A stretch of 64,000 bases of DNA from Paenibacillus sp. 32352 (GTDB lineage: Bacteria > Bacillota > Bacilli > Paenibacillales > NBRC-103111): positions 1-64,000 of the forward strand of contig NZ_MZNT01000002.1 of the NCBI RefSeq assembly GCF_002042965.1. Direction: 5' to 3'. The notes under the pieces were generated by a model. That model worked only from the letters and a program-made list of their open reading frames with translations. It did not search any database and had not been told where the DNA came from. How positions within the stretch are numbered: the first letter of the stretch is position 1; the number at the start of each line of letters is the position of its first letter. Shown here one piece after another: positions 35,207 to 44,923 of this stretch. Position numbers and translations under genes: made by a program.

Positions 35207-35231
35207 AAGACCGGGGAGCGTCCCCGGTCTT
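35207..35231 (-). terminator. Hairpin terminator after the PpiC gene
   Basis: AAGACCGGGG, short loop, CCCCGGTCTT. The stem is strong, but on the minus strand the following tract (CTTCTTGC) is only partly T; on the plus strand it is followed by TTTT. Confidence 0.65.
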
Positions 35232-35244
35232 TTGGAGTGTTTAT

Positions 35245-36369
35245 TTATTTGGGCAAATCCACATGCTCAATCAAGGCAGGCAGCTCTTTTGTCATGAATT
35301 GATTGTAGTTCTTATCGATGAGCTGATTTTTGATGGTTTCCTTCACATCGTCATAAGAACGCGTGGTGCGAGACTCTACGCGGATGATGTGGTACCCGTA
35401 CTCGGTTTCTACCGGATCGCTGATTTTGTTCAGCTCGAGAGAGATGGTCGCTTTCTTGAAGGCATCCGTCCATTTGACTACAGGCTCGTTCGTGTACAAG
35501 CCTCCGTTGTCGCTGGAGCCGGGGTCTTCGGAGTACTGTTTGGCCAATGCAGCGAAATCCCCGCCATTTTTCAGCTTATCCTGAACCTCCTTAAGCTTCT
35601 GGGAAACTTCGGCCTCCGTGCGTGCCTTTCCGTTGTCATCTTCCTTCATAATCAGAATATGACGTACCGAGGCGCTGATAATGGACTCGTCGTTATTTGC
35701 CACCGCCTGGTCGTAAGCCGCTTTGACAGTAGGCTCGTCCGCCTTCGAATCGAGCCATGTCTGGGTAGCTACCACACCCTGAACATAGTTACGGATATCC
35801 GACTCGGTAATTCCTTGTTTACTCATGTCAGCCGCACGAGCGTCAAGAAATGTTTTGGCTTCTGCGACTTGCTTATCCGCGGACTCGAGGGCTTCCGCGC
35901 GATCCGTTTCATTTAATTTAGCATTGATGATGCGGGAAGCGATAATCTGGTTAATAACATATTGTTTGAATGCATCGTCAGGTTCTTTGGCACCGTATTG
36001 CGGATTGGTCATACGAAGAATGTAGGCGAATTTCTCGTAATCCCCGCGGGTTACCTGGCCTCCTTCATAGGTGGCCACAACGGCAGCCATATCGACTTTT
36101 TTGCCGACCCATACGGTTTGGGTATCGCCGTCCCATTGGACTTCCTTGCCGAGGGCTTCGCTGACGAAGCGGAGCGGCACATACGTGGTCCCGTTATAGA
36201 TAAACCCTTGACCCTGTTCTTCGGTCGGCGTTTTCACGATTCCGTCAAACATATATTTGATGTTTTGAAAATATACTTCAATCTGTGTCCCGCTCGCATA
36301 AGCGACCGATCCGGTCAGCATGACGCCAAGGGATAGTCCAAGCACGAGCCCTTTAAACTTGTCGTTCAT
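35245..36369 (-). CDS. Secreted PpiC-type peptidyl-prolyl isomerase with Cu-amine-oxidase-N domain
   Basis: A 374-residue exported foldase: signal peptide ending AYA (residues 1-25); a copper-amine-oxidase-N-like wall domain (about 28-90, FIYNGTTYVPLRFVSEALGKEVQWD); a SurA_N-like helical region (about 95-215); and a parvulin domain (about 225-340; ASVRHILI, GGDFAALAKQYSEDPGSSDNGGLY, EYGYHIIRV). No lipobox, unlike PrsA, so anchoring is probably through the N-terminal domain. It would help fold proteins outside the membrane. Monocistronic with its own promoter. Confidence 0.92.
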   Translation of the reverse strand: MNDKFKGLVLGLSLGVMLTGSVAYASGTQIEVYFQNIKYMFDGIVKTPTEEQGQGFIYNGTTYVPLRFVSEALGKEVQWDGDTQTVWVGKKVDMAAVVATYEGGQVTRGDYEKFAYILRMTNPQYGAKEPDDAFKQYVINQIIASRIINAKLNETDRAEALESADKQVAEAKTFLDARAADMSKQGITESDIRNYVQGVVATQTWLDSKADEPTVKAAYDQAVANNDESIISASVRHILIMKEDDNGKARTEAEVSQKLKEVQDKLKNGGDFAALAKQYSEDPGSSDNGGLYTNEPVVKWTDAFKKATISLELNKISDPVETEYGYHIIRVESRTTRSYDDVKETIKNQLIDKNYNQFMTKELPALIEHVDLPK

Positions 36370-36400
36370 TGGGGGAATTCATCCTCTCTTTTACTAACTC

Positions 36401-36428
36401 ATGATATAGTCCAGTAGAAGATATTCAA
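36401..36428 (-). promoter_or_regulatory. Promoter for the PpiC gene
   Basis: On the minus strand TTGAAT (36423-36428), 16 bases, TATCAT (36401-36406), about 30 bases before the ATG at 36369. Confidence 0.5.
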
Positions 36429-36699
36429 GCTCAAGCAGCAATTTCCTGCATACCTGTTAGAAAAAGGTCAACTAATGTCAATTTTATAGAGATCCGATCG
36501 CTTTTTAGCGGAGCTTGTAAAATAAAGATTTTCTTCGAGAATACATAGGAAATGAAATAAAAATTTACCATGTAGTGGAAAATAAGGATGTTTTCAGAAT
36601 TGCTGTAGAATTTGAAAAGTACGGAAAGGAATTTGCAGCCCGATGTAGTATTTGATTAATAGAGGCCGCAAAATTGAACAAAAAGGGGATGTATGACCT
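36429..36699. other. Divergent intergenic region between PpiC and glgB
   Basis: AT-rich DNA without open frame or clear hairpin. It should hold the glg operon promoter, but no -35/-10 pair with good spacing was found by eye; AAAAAGGGGATG is the glgB ribosome binding site. Confidence 0.5.
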
Positions 36700-38625
36700 A
36701 TGATGAGCGTAATCCCCGGTCCGGAAGATCTTTACCTCTTCCATGAGGGGAGCTTATTCCGCAGTTACCGGGTGCTGGGAGCGCATTTTACGGAACATGA
36801 AGGCACCCTTGGCGTTCGGTTTACCGTCTGGGCGCCGCATGCCCGTGAAGTCCGAGTCATTGGGGATTTTAACTTTTGGAACGGAAGCAGCCACGTTCTC
36901 CGTAAGGTGAGTACCTGGGGAGTATGGAGCTTGTTCGTTCCGGGAGTCAAGGAAGGCGAGTACTACAAGTACGAAATCGTAACCGCCCAGGGCACATTGG
37001 TATGGAAGGCGGACCCGTATGCTTTTTACTCTGAGCTGAAACCGGGTACGGCCTCGCGTGTGACATCGTTGGAGGGCTATGAGTGGCATGACCAGGAGTG
37101 GCAGCACAAGCAGCAGTCCCCCTATGCACAGCCTATGAACATTTATGAAGTCCATTTGGGAACATGGAAAAAGAAGCCTGAAGACCAGTATTACTCCTAT
37201 CGGGAGCTGGCTGATGAGCTGATCGACTATGTCGTGCATATGGGATACACGCATGTGGAGCTGCTTCCCTTGGCCGAGCATCCGTATGATCGCTCATGGG
37301 GATATCAGGCTACCGGGTACTATTCGGTCACGAGCCGATTCGGAACTCCGAAGGACTTCATGTATTTCGTGGACCGATGCCATCAGTGCGGAATCGGCGT
37401 TATTATGGACTGGGTTCCGGGTCATTTTGTTAAGGATGATCACGGACTGCGCCATTTTGACGGCCAACCTCTCTATGAGCACAAGGATCCTTCGAGAGCG
37501 GAGAAGCCTCAGTGGGGGACGATGTCGTTTGACTTTTCCAAGCCTGAGGTGGTTAGCTTCCTTATTTCCAACGCCCTCTTTTGGATGGATGTGTTCCATA
37601 TTGACGGATTGCGCGTCGATGCGGTAGCCAGCCTGCTGTACTTGAATTTTGGCAAGCCGCGCAATGAATGGATTAAGAATGAGCAGGGCGGGGATGAAAA
37701 TCTGGAGGCGATCGCTTTTTTGAAAAAGCTGAACCAGACCGTGTTTGCCCACTACCCTAACGCGCTCATGATGGCTGAGGATTCCAGCGATTGGCCGCTT
37801 GTAACTGCTCCGGTTCATTCCGGGGGTCTTGGCTTTAATTACAAATGGAATATGGGATGGATGAACGATATGCTCCGCTATATGGAGACCGACCCGTATT
37901 TCCGCAAAGGCAAGCATAATATGCTTACCTTCTCATTTATGTACACTTACTCCGAAAATTACGTGCTGCCTCTATCGCATGATGAGGTGGTTCACGGCAA
38001 AAAATCACTACTCAACAAGATGCCTGGTGACTATTGGCAAAAATTCGCTAACCTCAGGGTGCTGTTCGGCTACATGATGGCGCACCCCGGCAAAAAGCTG
38101 CTGTTTATGGGCGGCGAATTCGGTCAGTTCGATGAGTGGAAGGATCTCGAGGATTTGGATTGGGAGATGCTCACCTATGACAGCCACCGCAGTATGCATC
38201 AATACGTCCACGATTTAAACCACCTTTACTTGCAGGAGAAAGCGCTATGGGAGCTGGACCATAGGCCCGAGGGCTTTACCTGGATCGACCCGCATGACCG
38301 CGACCAAAGCATCGTTACCTTTATCAGACATTCCAACGACCCGGATGATTTCTTAGTTGCCGTTTGTAACTTTACACCGGTAACCCACGCCAGATACCGA
38401 ATCGGCGTACCTTATGCAGGAGAATATAGGGAGCTCTTTAACAGTGATACCCCTGTCTATGGCGGGTCCGGACAGTTGAATACGGGCAAGCTGAAAACCG
38501 AGAAGGTGGAGTGGCATTCACAGCCCTTCAGTTTGCATATCACGATTCCACCGTTAGCAACCGTCTTTATAGAGCCTGTCAAGATTCGACGTAAAGCAAT
38601 CGCTGGTAAAAGAGAAAGGGGATAG
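36700..38625 (+). CDS. glgB: 1,4-alpha-glucan branching enzyme
   Basis: A 641-residue GH13 enzyme making alpha-1,6 branches in glycogen. N-terminal CBM48 domain (about residues 20-125), then the catalytic barrel with nucleophile D307 in GLRVDAVAS, acid/base E360 in MMAEDSS and D428 in [11 protein letters not shown]-terminal beta domain. Length matches the short GlgB of Firmicutes. First gene of glgBCDA, four bases before glgC. Confidence 0.97.
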   Translation: MMSVIPGPEDLYLFHEGSLFRSYRVLGAHFTEHEGTLGVRFTVWAPHAREVRVIGDFNFWNGSSHVLRKVSTWGVWSLFVPGVKEGEYYKYEIVTAQGTLVWKADPYAFYSELKPGTASRVTSLEGYEWHDQEWQHKQQSPYAQPMNIYEVHLGTWKKKPEDQYYSYRELADELIDYVVHMGYTHVELLPLAEHPYDRSWGYQATGYYSVTSRFGTPKDFMYFVDRCHQCGIGVIMDWVPGHFVKDDHGLRHFDGQPLYEHKDPSRAEKPQWGTMSFDFSKPEVVSFLISNALFWMDVFHIDGLRVDAVASLLYLNFGKPRNEWIKNEQGGDENLEAIAFLKKLNQTVFAHYPNALMMAEDSSDWPLVTAPVHSGGLGFNYKWNMGWMNDMLRYMETDPYFRKGKHNMLTFSFMYTYSENYVLPLSHDEVVHGKKSLLNKMPGDYWQKFANLRVLFGYMMAHPGKKLLFMGGEFGQFDEWKDLEDLDWEMLTYDSHRSMHQYVHDLNHLYLQEKALWELDHRPEGFTWIDPHDRDQSIVTFIRHSNDPDDFLVAVCNFTPVTHARYRIGVPYAGEYRELFNSDTPVYGGSGQLNTGKLKTEKVEWHSQPFSLHITIPPLATVFIEPVKIRRKAIAGKRERG

Positions 38626-38629
38626 GTTG

Positions 38630-39796
38630 ATGCGAAAAAAAGAGTGCGTGGCCATGCTGCTTGCAGGGGGAGAAGGACGTCGTTTAGGCGTATTGACCAG
38701 TAAATTGGCTAAGCCTGCCGTTCATTTTGGAGGGAAGTACCGGATCATCGATTTTACGCTTAGCAACTGCACGAATTCAGGAATCGACACCGTTGGTGTA
38801 CTTACACAATATCAACCATTGGTTTTAAATACATATATCGGCATTGGAACCCCTTGGGATCTTGACCGCAAAAACGGCGGCGTTACGGTGCTGCCTCCCT
38901 ATATGGAGCAGCAAGGCGGGGATTGGTATAAAGGAACGGCCAATGCCATTTACCGGAACATATCGTTTATCGAACAATACGATCCGGAGTATGTGCTGGT
39001 GATATCAGGCGATCACATCTATAAGATGGATTACGATATGATGCTTGATTTCCACAAACGAAAAGGCGCCGACGCAACGATCGCCGTCATCGAGGTGAAG
39101 TGGGAGGAAGCCAGCCGCTTCGGGATTATGAGTACGGACGATGATGACCGGATCATCGAATTTGCCGAAAAACCGAAGGAGCCCAAGAGCAACCTGGCTT
39201 CGATGGGCATTTACATATTTAACTGGCAGGTGCTCAAATCATATTTGGGCAAGGATGAGATGAATCCTGATTCCAGCAAAGACTTCGGCAAGGATGTCAT
39301 TCCGCTCATGCTGCGGGAGAGGTTAAATATGTTCGCCTATCCATTCGAAGGGTACTGGAAAGACGTGGGTACGATAGAAAGCCTGTGGGAAGCCAATATG
39401 GATTTATTGGAGAACCAGCCGTTATTTAATCTGAATGATCCCGAATGGCGTATCTATTCCGTCAACCCGTGCCAGCCCGGGCAGTATGTGGCTCCAACCG
39501 CACAAATCCGCCGCAGCTTGATTAATGAAGGATGCAGCGTGCTCGGAGAAGTAGACCATTCCGTCTTGTTCTATGGCGTGCAGGTCGGGGAAGGAAGCTT
39601 TATAAAAGATTCTGTCATCATGCCGAATGTACGCATCGGGAGTAACGTAAAAATATACAAGGCTATCATTGGCGAAAACACGACGATAGAGGACGGCTGC
39701 GTTATTGGCGAGCCTGACGAGCAATCCAATATTATTTTGATCGGCAGTAACGAGACTATCACAATGGCAGCAACGATGGCCAATTTGAAAGGGTGA
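38630..39796 (+). CDS. glgC: Glucose-1-phosphate adenylyltransferase, catalytic subunit
   Basis: A 388-residue ADP-glucose pyrophosphorylase. Nucleotide site [42 protein letters not shown] opening, [12 protein letters not shown] with the catalytic aspartate, [11 protein letters not shown], and [23 protein letters not shown]-terminal left-handed beta helix. ATG 38630 is preferred to the adjacent TTG because AAAGGGGATAGG is well spaced from it. It makes ADP-glucose for GlgA and pairs with GlgD. Confidence 0.96.
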   Translation: MRKKECVAMLLAGGEGRRLGVLTSKLAKPAVHFGGKYRIIDFTLSNCTNSGIDTVGVLTQYQPLVLNTYIGIGTPWDLDRKNGGVTVLPPYMEQQGGDWYKGTANAIYRNISFIEQYDPEYVLVISGDHIYKMDYDMMLDFHKRKGADATIAVIEVKWEEASRFGIMSTDDDDRIIEFAEKPKEPKSNLASMGIYIFNWQVLKSYLGKDEMNPDSSKDFGKDVIPLMLRERLNMFAYPFEGYWKDVGTIESLWEANMDLLENQPLFNLNDPEWRIYSVNPCQPGQYVAPTAQIRRSLINEGCSVLGEVDHSVLFYGVQVGEGSFIKDSVIMPNVRIGSNVKIYKAIIGENTTIEDGCVIGEPDEQSNIILIGSNETITMAATMANLKG

Positions 39797-39802
39797 GTTC
39801 TT

Positions 39803-40912
39803 ATGAAGCGTATGATGGGCGTAATCAATCTGGTGAACGAGCCGGATGATCTGGAAGAACTGACCTACTCTCGCTGCGTGGCCTCCGTGCCTTTTGGAGC
39901 GAGATACCGATTGGTCGATTTTACGTTATCTAATATGGTGAATTCTGGCATCGAGAATGTTGCGGTGTTTACGCAGCATAAATACCGCTCCCTGATGAAC
40001 CACTTGGGCTCAGGCAAGGAATGGGATCTGGATCGCAAGCGGGGCGGACTATTCCTGCTGCCTGCGATTCTTCATGAGACGACAGGCATGGCGCGCGGCG
40101 ATTTATTTCAATTTTATAGCCATCGGGATTATTTCTACCGCGCCCGGGAAGAGTATGTCGTTATTTCACGCAGCCATATCGTGTGTAATATTGACTTGAA
40201 CGACGTGTTGGATCAGCATCTGGAGAGCAATGCGGATATTACCGTTGTGTATAAGCAAGCGGACGATGAGGAATTCGCCAAATTCCGACGGCTTGCCGTC
40301 AAAGAAGACGGCCAGGTCACTGTAATGGAGGATCAATCCGGCCGCCTGCGTAACGACAGCATTTCTATGGAAATGTATGTCATGAGCAAGGAGCTGCTGC
40401 TTGATATGGTAGAATCCTGCCTGGCGCAAGGATACGATCATCTGGTAAGAGACGGTATTATGAAAAATATCGATAAGCTGAGCGTCTACGGCTATATGCA
40501 TCAAGGGCATACTGGCATAGTGAATACGATTCAAAGTTACTATAAACACAGCATGCAGCTGTTGAATCCGAAGGTATGGCGCGAGCTGTTCTTCCAGAAG
40601 CACCTGATATATACAAAGGTTAAGGATGAGCCTCCGGCGCGGTATGCGGAGAATGCTCATGCTCGCAATGCTCTGATTGCCAATGGGTGCACAATTGAAG
40701 GCAAGGTAGAGAACAGCATATTGTTCCGGGGCGTAAAAATACGCAAAGGGGCTTATGTAAAGAACAGCATCATCTTGCAAAACTGCGAAATTGAAGAAAA
40801 TGTCATTATAGAGAATGCGATTCTGGACAAAGATGTGTTTATTAGTAGAGGTCGTGTACTGACTGGAGACAAACAAGCACCGTTTATCGCTTCCAAGACC
40901 AAGGTTATATAG
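39803..40912 (+). CDS. glgD: GlgD, regulatory ADP-glucose pyrophosphorylase subunit
   Basis: A 369-residue GlgC-like protein lacking the GlgC glycine-rich substrate loop: it begins MKRMMGVINLVNEPDDLEELT in place of [10 protein letters not shown], and has ISRSHIVCNIDL where GlgC has SGDHIYKMD. This is the usual GlgD pattern; in Bacillus-type species GlgD raises GlgC activity. Six bases after glgC. Confidence 0.94.
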   Translation: MKRMMGVINLVNEPDDLEELTYSRCVASVPFGARYRLVDFTLSNMVNSGIENVAVFTQHKYRSLMNHLGSGKEWDLDRKRGGLFLLPAILHETTGMARGDLFQFYSHRDYFYRAREEYVVISRSHIVCNIDLNDVLDQHLESNADITVVYKQADDEEFAKFRRLAVKEDGQVTVMEDQSGRLRNDSISMEMYVMSKELLLDMVESCLAQGYDHLVRDGIMKNIDKLSVYGYMHQGHTGIVNTIQSYYKHSMQLLNPKVWRELFFQKHLIYTKVKDEPPARYAENAHARNALIANGCTIEGKVENSILFRGVKIRKGAYVKNSIILQNCEIEENVIIENAILDKDVFISRGRVLTGDKQAPFIASKTKVI

Positions 40913-40920
40913 AAAAAACA

Positions 40921-40956
40921 GCGTGTTGGAAGAAGACTTCCAGCACGCACTATAAT
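40921..40956 (+). promoter_or_regulatory. Hairpin and TATAAT between glgD and glgA
   Basis: GCGTGTTGGAAG, loop AAGA, CTTCCAGCACGC (40921-40948), without a T tract, followed by TATAAT (40951-40956). Could stabilise or process the mRNA between glgD and glgA, or carry a weak internal promoter. Confidence 0.45.
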
Positions 40957-40975
40957 AAAGGAGTGGTAGGAAGCC

Positions 40976-42406
40976 ATGAAAGTGTTATTCGCTGCGTCGG
41001 AAGCCGTACCTTTTGCCAAAACCGGAGGCTTGGCCGATGTTATCGGATCGCTGCCGAAGGAGCTGGCCAAGCAAGGGATTGACGTAAGAGTTATACTGCC
41101 GAACTACGAGGATATCCCAGAGGTCTACACCAAAGCCATGGAGACCGTGGCGACCTTTACTCTGGAGATGGGATGGCGGCAGCTGTACTGCGGGATTCTG
41201 AAGCTGGAGCATGACGGCATTATCTTTTATTTTGTCGATAACGAATATTATTTCAAGCGCCGTGGCTGTTACGGATATGGCGATGATGCAGAGCGTTATG
41301 CCTACTTCTGCAGGGCGGTTATGGATTCGATGCAGCACATCGATTTCATTCCGGATATTCTTCACTGCCATGACTGGCAAACGGGGATGGTTCCTGTGCT
41401 GCACAGAGTTCACTTCAGCTATCAGCCTGAATATGCGAACATCAAGACGATCATGACTGTTCATAATTTAAAATATCAAGGGGTGTTCGCCAAGGAGCAG
41501 TTCAAAGACTTTTTTGCTCTAGGGGACGAGCATTTCACCGGGTATGCGTTAGAGCAGTATGGAGGCGCTAGCTTTATGAAGGGCGGGCTGTTATACTCCG
41601 ACTTTATTACTACCGTTAGCCCTACCTACGCTCAGGAGATACAGACACCGTTCTATGGAGAATATTTGGACAGTCTTATGCGAAGCCAGAGCGGAAGACT
41701 TCTTGGCATCATAAACGGAATCGACTACGAAGAATTCGATCCGATGACCGATCCGCATCTGGAGGTCAATTACCGTGACTCCCTTCCGAAGAAGCAAATG
41801 AACAAACTCAAGCTGCAGGAGAGGCTGGGATTGCCGGTTAATAAGGATGTGCCGTTGATCGCTCTGGTAACGCGTCTGGTGGAGCAAAAGGGCCTTGCGC
41901 TTATCGACCGCGTCATTGAAGAATTAATCCAGCTGGATGCGCAATGGGTTATTCTGGGTACCGGCGAACATCGTTATGAGCAGCTGTTCCGGTGGGCAGC
42001 CGACCGTTATCCGGACAAGCTGTCGGCGAATATTCTGTTCGATGAAGGATTAGCTCGTCAAATGTATGCCGGCTCAGATTTGTTTCTGATGCCGTCCCAG
42101 TTCGAGCCCTGCGGGATTGGACAGCTTATAGCCATGCGCTATCGCTCTGTTCCTATAGTCCGTGAAACCGGCGGGTTGAAGGATACCGTGCAGCCCTATA
42201 ATGAATCTACAGGGGAAGGAACCGGGTTCAGCTTCGCGCATTATAACGCTCATGATATGCTGTATACGGTGGAAAGAGCTGTACAGCTGTACCATGACGA
42301 AGAGGCTTGGACCCGAATCATGGCGAACATTAAGAAGAAGGATTTCAGCTGGCGCAAGTCTGCGCAGCAATACGCTGCCCTGTACGACCAGCTGGTAGAG
42401 GCATAA
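40976..42406 (+). CDS. glgA: Glycogen synthase (ADP-glucose)
   Basis: A 476-residue GT5 glycosyltransferase adding glucose from ADP-glucose to glycogen. Motifs: AKTGGLADVIGSLPK at the N-terminus (K-x-G-G-L), HCHDWQTGMVP, INGIDYEEFDP and SQFEPCGIGQLIAMRYRSVPIVRETGGLKDTV. GGAGTGGTAGG precedes the ATG. Last gene of the operon; the phosphorylase gene glgP common in Bacillus operons is not next to it. Confidence 0.97.
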   Translation: MKVLFAASEAVPFAKTGGLADVIGSLPKELAKQGIDVRVILPNYEDIPEVYTKAMETVATFTLEMGWRQLYCGILKLEHDGIIFYFVDNEYYFKRRGCYGYGDDAERYAYFCRAVMDSMQHIDFIPDILHCHDWQTGMVPVLHRVHFSYQPEYANIKTIMTVHNLKYQGVFAKEQFKDFFALGDEHFTGYALEQYGGASFMKGGLLYSDFITTVSPTYAQEIQTPFYGEYLDSLMRSQSGRLLGIINGIDYEEFDPMTDPHLEVNYRDSLPKKQMNKLKLQERLGLPVNKDVPLIALVTRLVEQKGLALIDRVIEELIQLDAQWVILGTGEHRYEQLFRWAADRYPDKLSANILFDEGLARQMYAGSDLFLMPSQFEPCGIGQLIAMRYRSVPIVRETGGLKDTVQPYNESTGEGTGFSFAHYNAHDMLYTVERAVQLYHDEEAWTRIMANIKKKDFSWRKSAQQYAALYDQLVEA

Positions 42407-42433
42407 GCGAGACGAGGAATATGCAACGACCTT

Positions 42434-42460
42434 AAACCAACGCCGTCACGGCGTTGGTTT
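42434..42460 (+). terminator. Hairpin after the glg operon
   Basis: AAACCAACGCCG, loop TCA, CGGCGTTGGTTT. A perfect 12-bp stem but with little T tract after the stem. Confidence 0.7.
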
Positions 42461-42495
42461 ACTTATTCCTGCACAAACCGGAGAGGGGATTCCGA

Positions 42496-43335
42496 TTGAA
42501 AACCAAATATGTAGTCACCGACTTGGATGGTACACTGCTTCGTTCGGACGGCGTGCTGTCTTCCTTTGCCACGAACGCCCTGAATCAGGCGTTGGATCAT
42601 GGCATTATCATTACCTATGCAACAGCCAGAAGCTATAAGAGCTCTACAACCGTAGCAGGGAATGTGGATTGGAAATATCCGTTAATCTTATACAATGGGG
42701 CCCTCTTATTCGATCCTGTCGGCATGAAACAGCTGGATGGAGCGTTTCTTAGTCCAAGCTTGACCGGGCAAGTGATCCGGTTAGGCAAGTCGTTTGATTT
42801 AAGTCCTCTTTGGTTCGCCTTAGACGAACCGTTCGAGGAGCGGGTGTTTCATGAACGGCTGAAGCGCAAGGGTGAATTGCAGTTCGTCTCCAGCCGTCCT
42901 AACGATCCGAGATTCCAGGAGCTTCCGGAGCTTCTTCATTCAGATCGGTATTCTACGCTAACTCTTACCTATATTGGGTATAAAGAAGAGCTCGAGCCTT
43001 TGATGAATGCAATCCGCCAACAGTTTGGGAACACTATTCATCTTCATTTCATGCCGGATGCCTATATTGCAGATCATTATTTTCTTGAAGTCAGCCACCC
43101 CAAAGCTAATAAAAAGGAGGGGCTGCTGAAGTGGGCGCAACGGATTGGATGTGACCCGGGGGACATCATTGTGTTCGGCGATAATTGGAACGATATCGGA
43201 TTATTTGAAGCAGCCGGAACCGCCATTGCCGTTGCGAATGCCCAGAAGGAGCTTAAAGCGATTGCGGATCAGATTATTGAATCGAATGAGGAAGACGGTG
43301 TAGCTAACTATGTGCTGAACTTGATTCCGTCATGA
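42496..43335 (+). CDS. HAD superfamily (Cof-type) phosphatase
   Basis: A 279-residue HAD class IIB hydrolase. Motif I VTDLDGTLLRSDG (nucleophile aspartate), motif II TYATARS, motif III lysine in the HPKANKKEG stretch, motif IV GDNWNDIGLFEAAGTAIAV. Such enzymes dephosphorylate sugar phosphates, flavin nucleotides or similar. TTG start at 42496 with GAGAGGGGA upstream; the longer ATG-started frame has no site. Its stop overlaps the 3' end of the gene on the other strand by 6 bases. Confidence 0.92.
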   Translation: MKTKYVVTDLDGTLLRSDGVLSSFATNALNQALDHGIIITYATARSYKSSTTVAGNVDWKYPLILYNGALLFDPVGMKQLDGAFLSPSLTGQVIRLGKSFDLSPLWFALDEPFEERVFHERLKRKGELQFVSSRPNDPRFQELPELLHSDRYSTLTLTYIGYKEELEPLMNAIRQQFGNTIHLHFMPDAYIADHYFLEVSHPKANKKEGLLKWAQRIGCDPGDIIVFGDNWNDIGLFEAAGTAIAVANAQKELKAIADQIIESNEEDGVANYVLNLIPS

Positions 43336-43560
43336 ATGATCAGCAGCCAGGTCATCATAATACATCGTTTCATTATTAAATGAACGATTGATAGACAAGA
43401 ACGTATGGATGAGCTCGAAGAGCTCGGATTGATCCAATTGCAAAGACACGGTTTCTTCACTCGACGGATGGGCCGAAACGTTAAGCAGGATGGATTTGTG
43501 ATCCTGATCGACTTGAATTTCCCATTGGTCTTTTTTTAGTACGCTTTCCCACACGTGCAA
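43330..43560 (-). CDS. Small protein of unknown function
   Basis: Not recognised. A 76-residue acidic soluble protein (KKDQWEIQVDQDHKSILLNVS, SELFELIHTFLSI). Start TTG at 43560 behind AGGGGAGCG; an in-frame GTG two codons on is possible. It overlaps the HAD gene tail to tail. Confidence 0.6.
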   Translation of the reverse strand: MHVWESVLKKDQWEIQVDQDHKSILLNVSAHPSSEETVSLQLDQSELFELIHTFLSINRSFNNETMYYDDLAADHS

Positions 43561-43721
43561 TCACGCTCCCCTTTTTTTGCTATAGGCTCATGCTTGTTCC
43601 ATAATTGGACATGATATTCATTATATGATTTCTTTTTCACAAATATGTCTTCGTGATAGAGCAACCCTTGTTTGGAAGCTTCAAGTTTTTTCTTTGTGTT
43701 GTGTGATAGACAAACACTCAA
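43536..43721 (-). CDS. Doubtful 61-residue reading frame
   Basis: Reads into the start of the 76-residue gene. It ends GERDCTCGKAY and is Lys-rich. No good ribosome binding site before its GTG. It may be a real small gene coupled to the next one, or chance. Confidence 0.2.
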   Translation of the reverse strand: MSVCLSHNTKKKLEASKQGLLYHEDIFVKKKSYNEYHVQLWNKHEPIAKKGERDCTCGKAY

Positions 43722-43761
43722 AAAAGAGAGCAGTTGAAAGATAAATTGCCGTAATGAATTG

Positions 43762-43791
43762 AAAAAAGCGGAGCAGCCTATGCTCCGCTTT
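43762..43791 (-). terminator. Terminator of the nitroreductase gene (may act both ways)
   Basis: AAAGCGGAGCA (43765-43775) pairs with TGCTCCGCTTT (43781-43791); six A before it give the T tract on the minus strand. Confidence 0.8.
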
Positions 43792-43820
43792 CGTATACCA
43801 TGATAGAATTCATTATTTTC

Positions 43821-43876
43821 GGGGCTCGCGCAAAGTGCCTGTATCAGCTTCGATGCTAAGGCAATCGCTTTTGCGG
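43821..43876 (+). repeat. Terminator-linked short repeat, copy B
   Basis: Begins GGGGCTCGCGCAAAGTGCC and continues TATCAGCTTCGATGC. Matches copies at 31704 and 47045. It lies between the nitroreductase stop and its terminator. Confidence 0.6.
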
Positions 43877-43883
43877 GAATATA

Positions 43884-44498
43884 TTATTTAGACACGCTTC
43901 CTTCAAAAATAACCTCTTGAAGCGGCCGGCGGTTATTAGGTACCTCGCGCTCCTGGAGAGGCTCTGGCAGTATACCTACATCGCCCTGGTAGCCCAGCGT
44001 TACTACGGCGTGCAGTTCGAATTCTTCCGGAACGTTCAGTAAAGAACGCGCCAATGTCTTATCGAAGCCGCCGATAGCATGAGTAGCCAGACCGAGTAAT
44101 TTGGCTTGCAGCGCCAAGTACCCCCAGGCTGTGCCGGCATCGAAAGTGTGAGCCGGATTCGCATCTCCATTAGCTCTTGTTTTGTCGGAAGCAACCAATA
44201 TCAGGACTGGGGCTTTATCGGCCCATGAACGGTTGAATTCATTTAGAAATTGGTGGAATACGGCCAATTGCTCCTCTGTTTTAGCTACGATAAACCGCCA
44301 AGGCTGATCGTTGTAGGATGACGGAGCCCAGTGAGCAGCTTCCAAAACGGTGAAAAGGTCGGCATCCGAAACTTGTTGATTGGAATAGGCACGAGGCGAC
44401 CATCGATTCAGAAACACCGGGTTAATAGGATACTCGGATTGCCGATGGGCTTGAACCTCTTCTTGAACCTGATTAAGAACCAAACTGGATTGACTCAT
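43884..44498 (-). CDS. Nitroreductase-family flavoprotein
   Basis: A 204-residue FMN-dependent oxidoreductase of the nitroreductase family. FLNRWSPRAYSNQQVS at the N-terminus binds FMN phosphate, EAAHWAPSSYNDQPWRFIV is the typical second motif, and GFDKTLARSLLNVPEEFELHAVVTLGYQ closes the fold. The ATG at 44498 follows AAAGGTGG. Substrates are likely quinones, nitro-compounds or similar. Single gene with its own promoter, which contains an inverted repeat. Confidence 0.92.
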   Translation of the reverse strand: MSQSSLVLNQVQEEVQAHRQSEYPINPVFLNRWSPRAYSNQQVSDADLFTVLEAAHWAPSSYNDQPWRFIVAKTEEQLAVFHQFLNEFNRSWADKAPVLILVASDKTRANGDANPAHTFDAGTAWGYLALQAKLLGLATHAIGGFDKTLARSLLNVPEEFELHAVVTLGYQGDVGILPEPLQEREVPNNRRPLQEVIFEGSVSK

Positions 44499-44533
44499 AT
44501 AATAATACCACCTTTCCAATAGGAATTATATGT

Positions 44534-44562
44534 AATATAACATACTTATCATTAGTAAGCAA
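44534..44562 (-). promoter_or_regulatory. Promoter of the nitroreductase gene with an inverted repeat in the spacer
   Basis: Minus strand TTGCTT (44557-44562), 17 bases, TATATT (44534-44539). The spacer carries CTTACTAATGATAAG (44545-44559), an imperfect palindrome at the place where a redox-sensing repressor of the HxlR or MarR type often binds. Confidence 0.55.
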
Positions 44563-44717
44563 CCGCACTATAATAACTTCTTATAGTAAACTATACCTTA
44601 CAGCGAGAACCATTTGTCATGATTTACAGATATTTCACAAAAATCTGCATGATTATCATATTTTCTTCATAAAAGTATGTGTAAATGGAAGTGATAAAGA
44701 AAAAAAGAGGTGCGGCC

Positions 44718-44882
44718 ATGTATTATTGTATCTGTTGTAAATATTTGCATTCCTTTCACCATACAAAGGAAGAAGTTGTATTTAAAAGCGGGTTTCACTA
44801 TGTACAATCCAACCTGTATCCTGCAGGATTATGCGGATTAGGTAAGCTTTACACGAAAGAGGATCAGCCTGCAACGGCTTAA
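44718..44882 (+). CDS. Small cysteine-containing protein of unknown function
   Basis: Not recognised. A 54-residue protein opening MYYCICCKYLHSFHH, with three cysteines and three histidines near the start, perhaps metal binding. AGAGGTG lies six bases before the ATG, so this start is preferred to the ATG at 44685. A hairpin follows at once. Confidence 0.6.
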   Translation: MYYCICCKYLHSFHHTKEEVVFKSGFHYVQSNLYPAGLCGLGKLYTKEDQPATA

Positions 44883-44887
44883 GAATC

Positions 44888-44916
44888 AAAAAAGCCCCTC
44901 ATGGAAGAGGGACTTT
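44888..44916. terminator. Two-way terminator between convergent small genes
   Basis: AAAG-CCCTC pairs with GAGGG-CTTT around six bases; A run on the left and T residues on the right allow use from both sides. Confidence 0.7.
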
Positions 44917-44923
44917 CGTGCTA

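Noticed and set aside
35149..35916. 255-codon plus-strand frame opposite the PpiC gene
   Set aside because: Antisense shadow; the minus-strand frame has signal peptide and foldase motifs.
36370..36699. Riboswitch or small RNA in the glgB upstream region
   Set aside because: AT-rich with no stable stem or known motif.
43536..43721. 61-residue minus-strand frame as a firm gene
   Set aside because: No ribosome binding site and overlap with the better-supported 76-residue gene; kept only as a doubtful entry.
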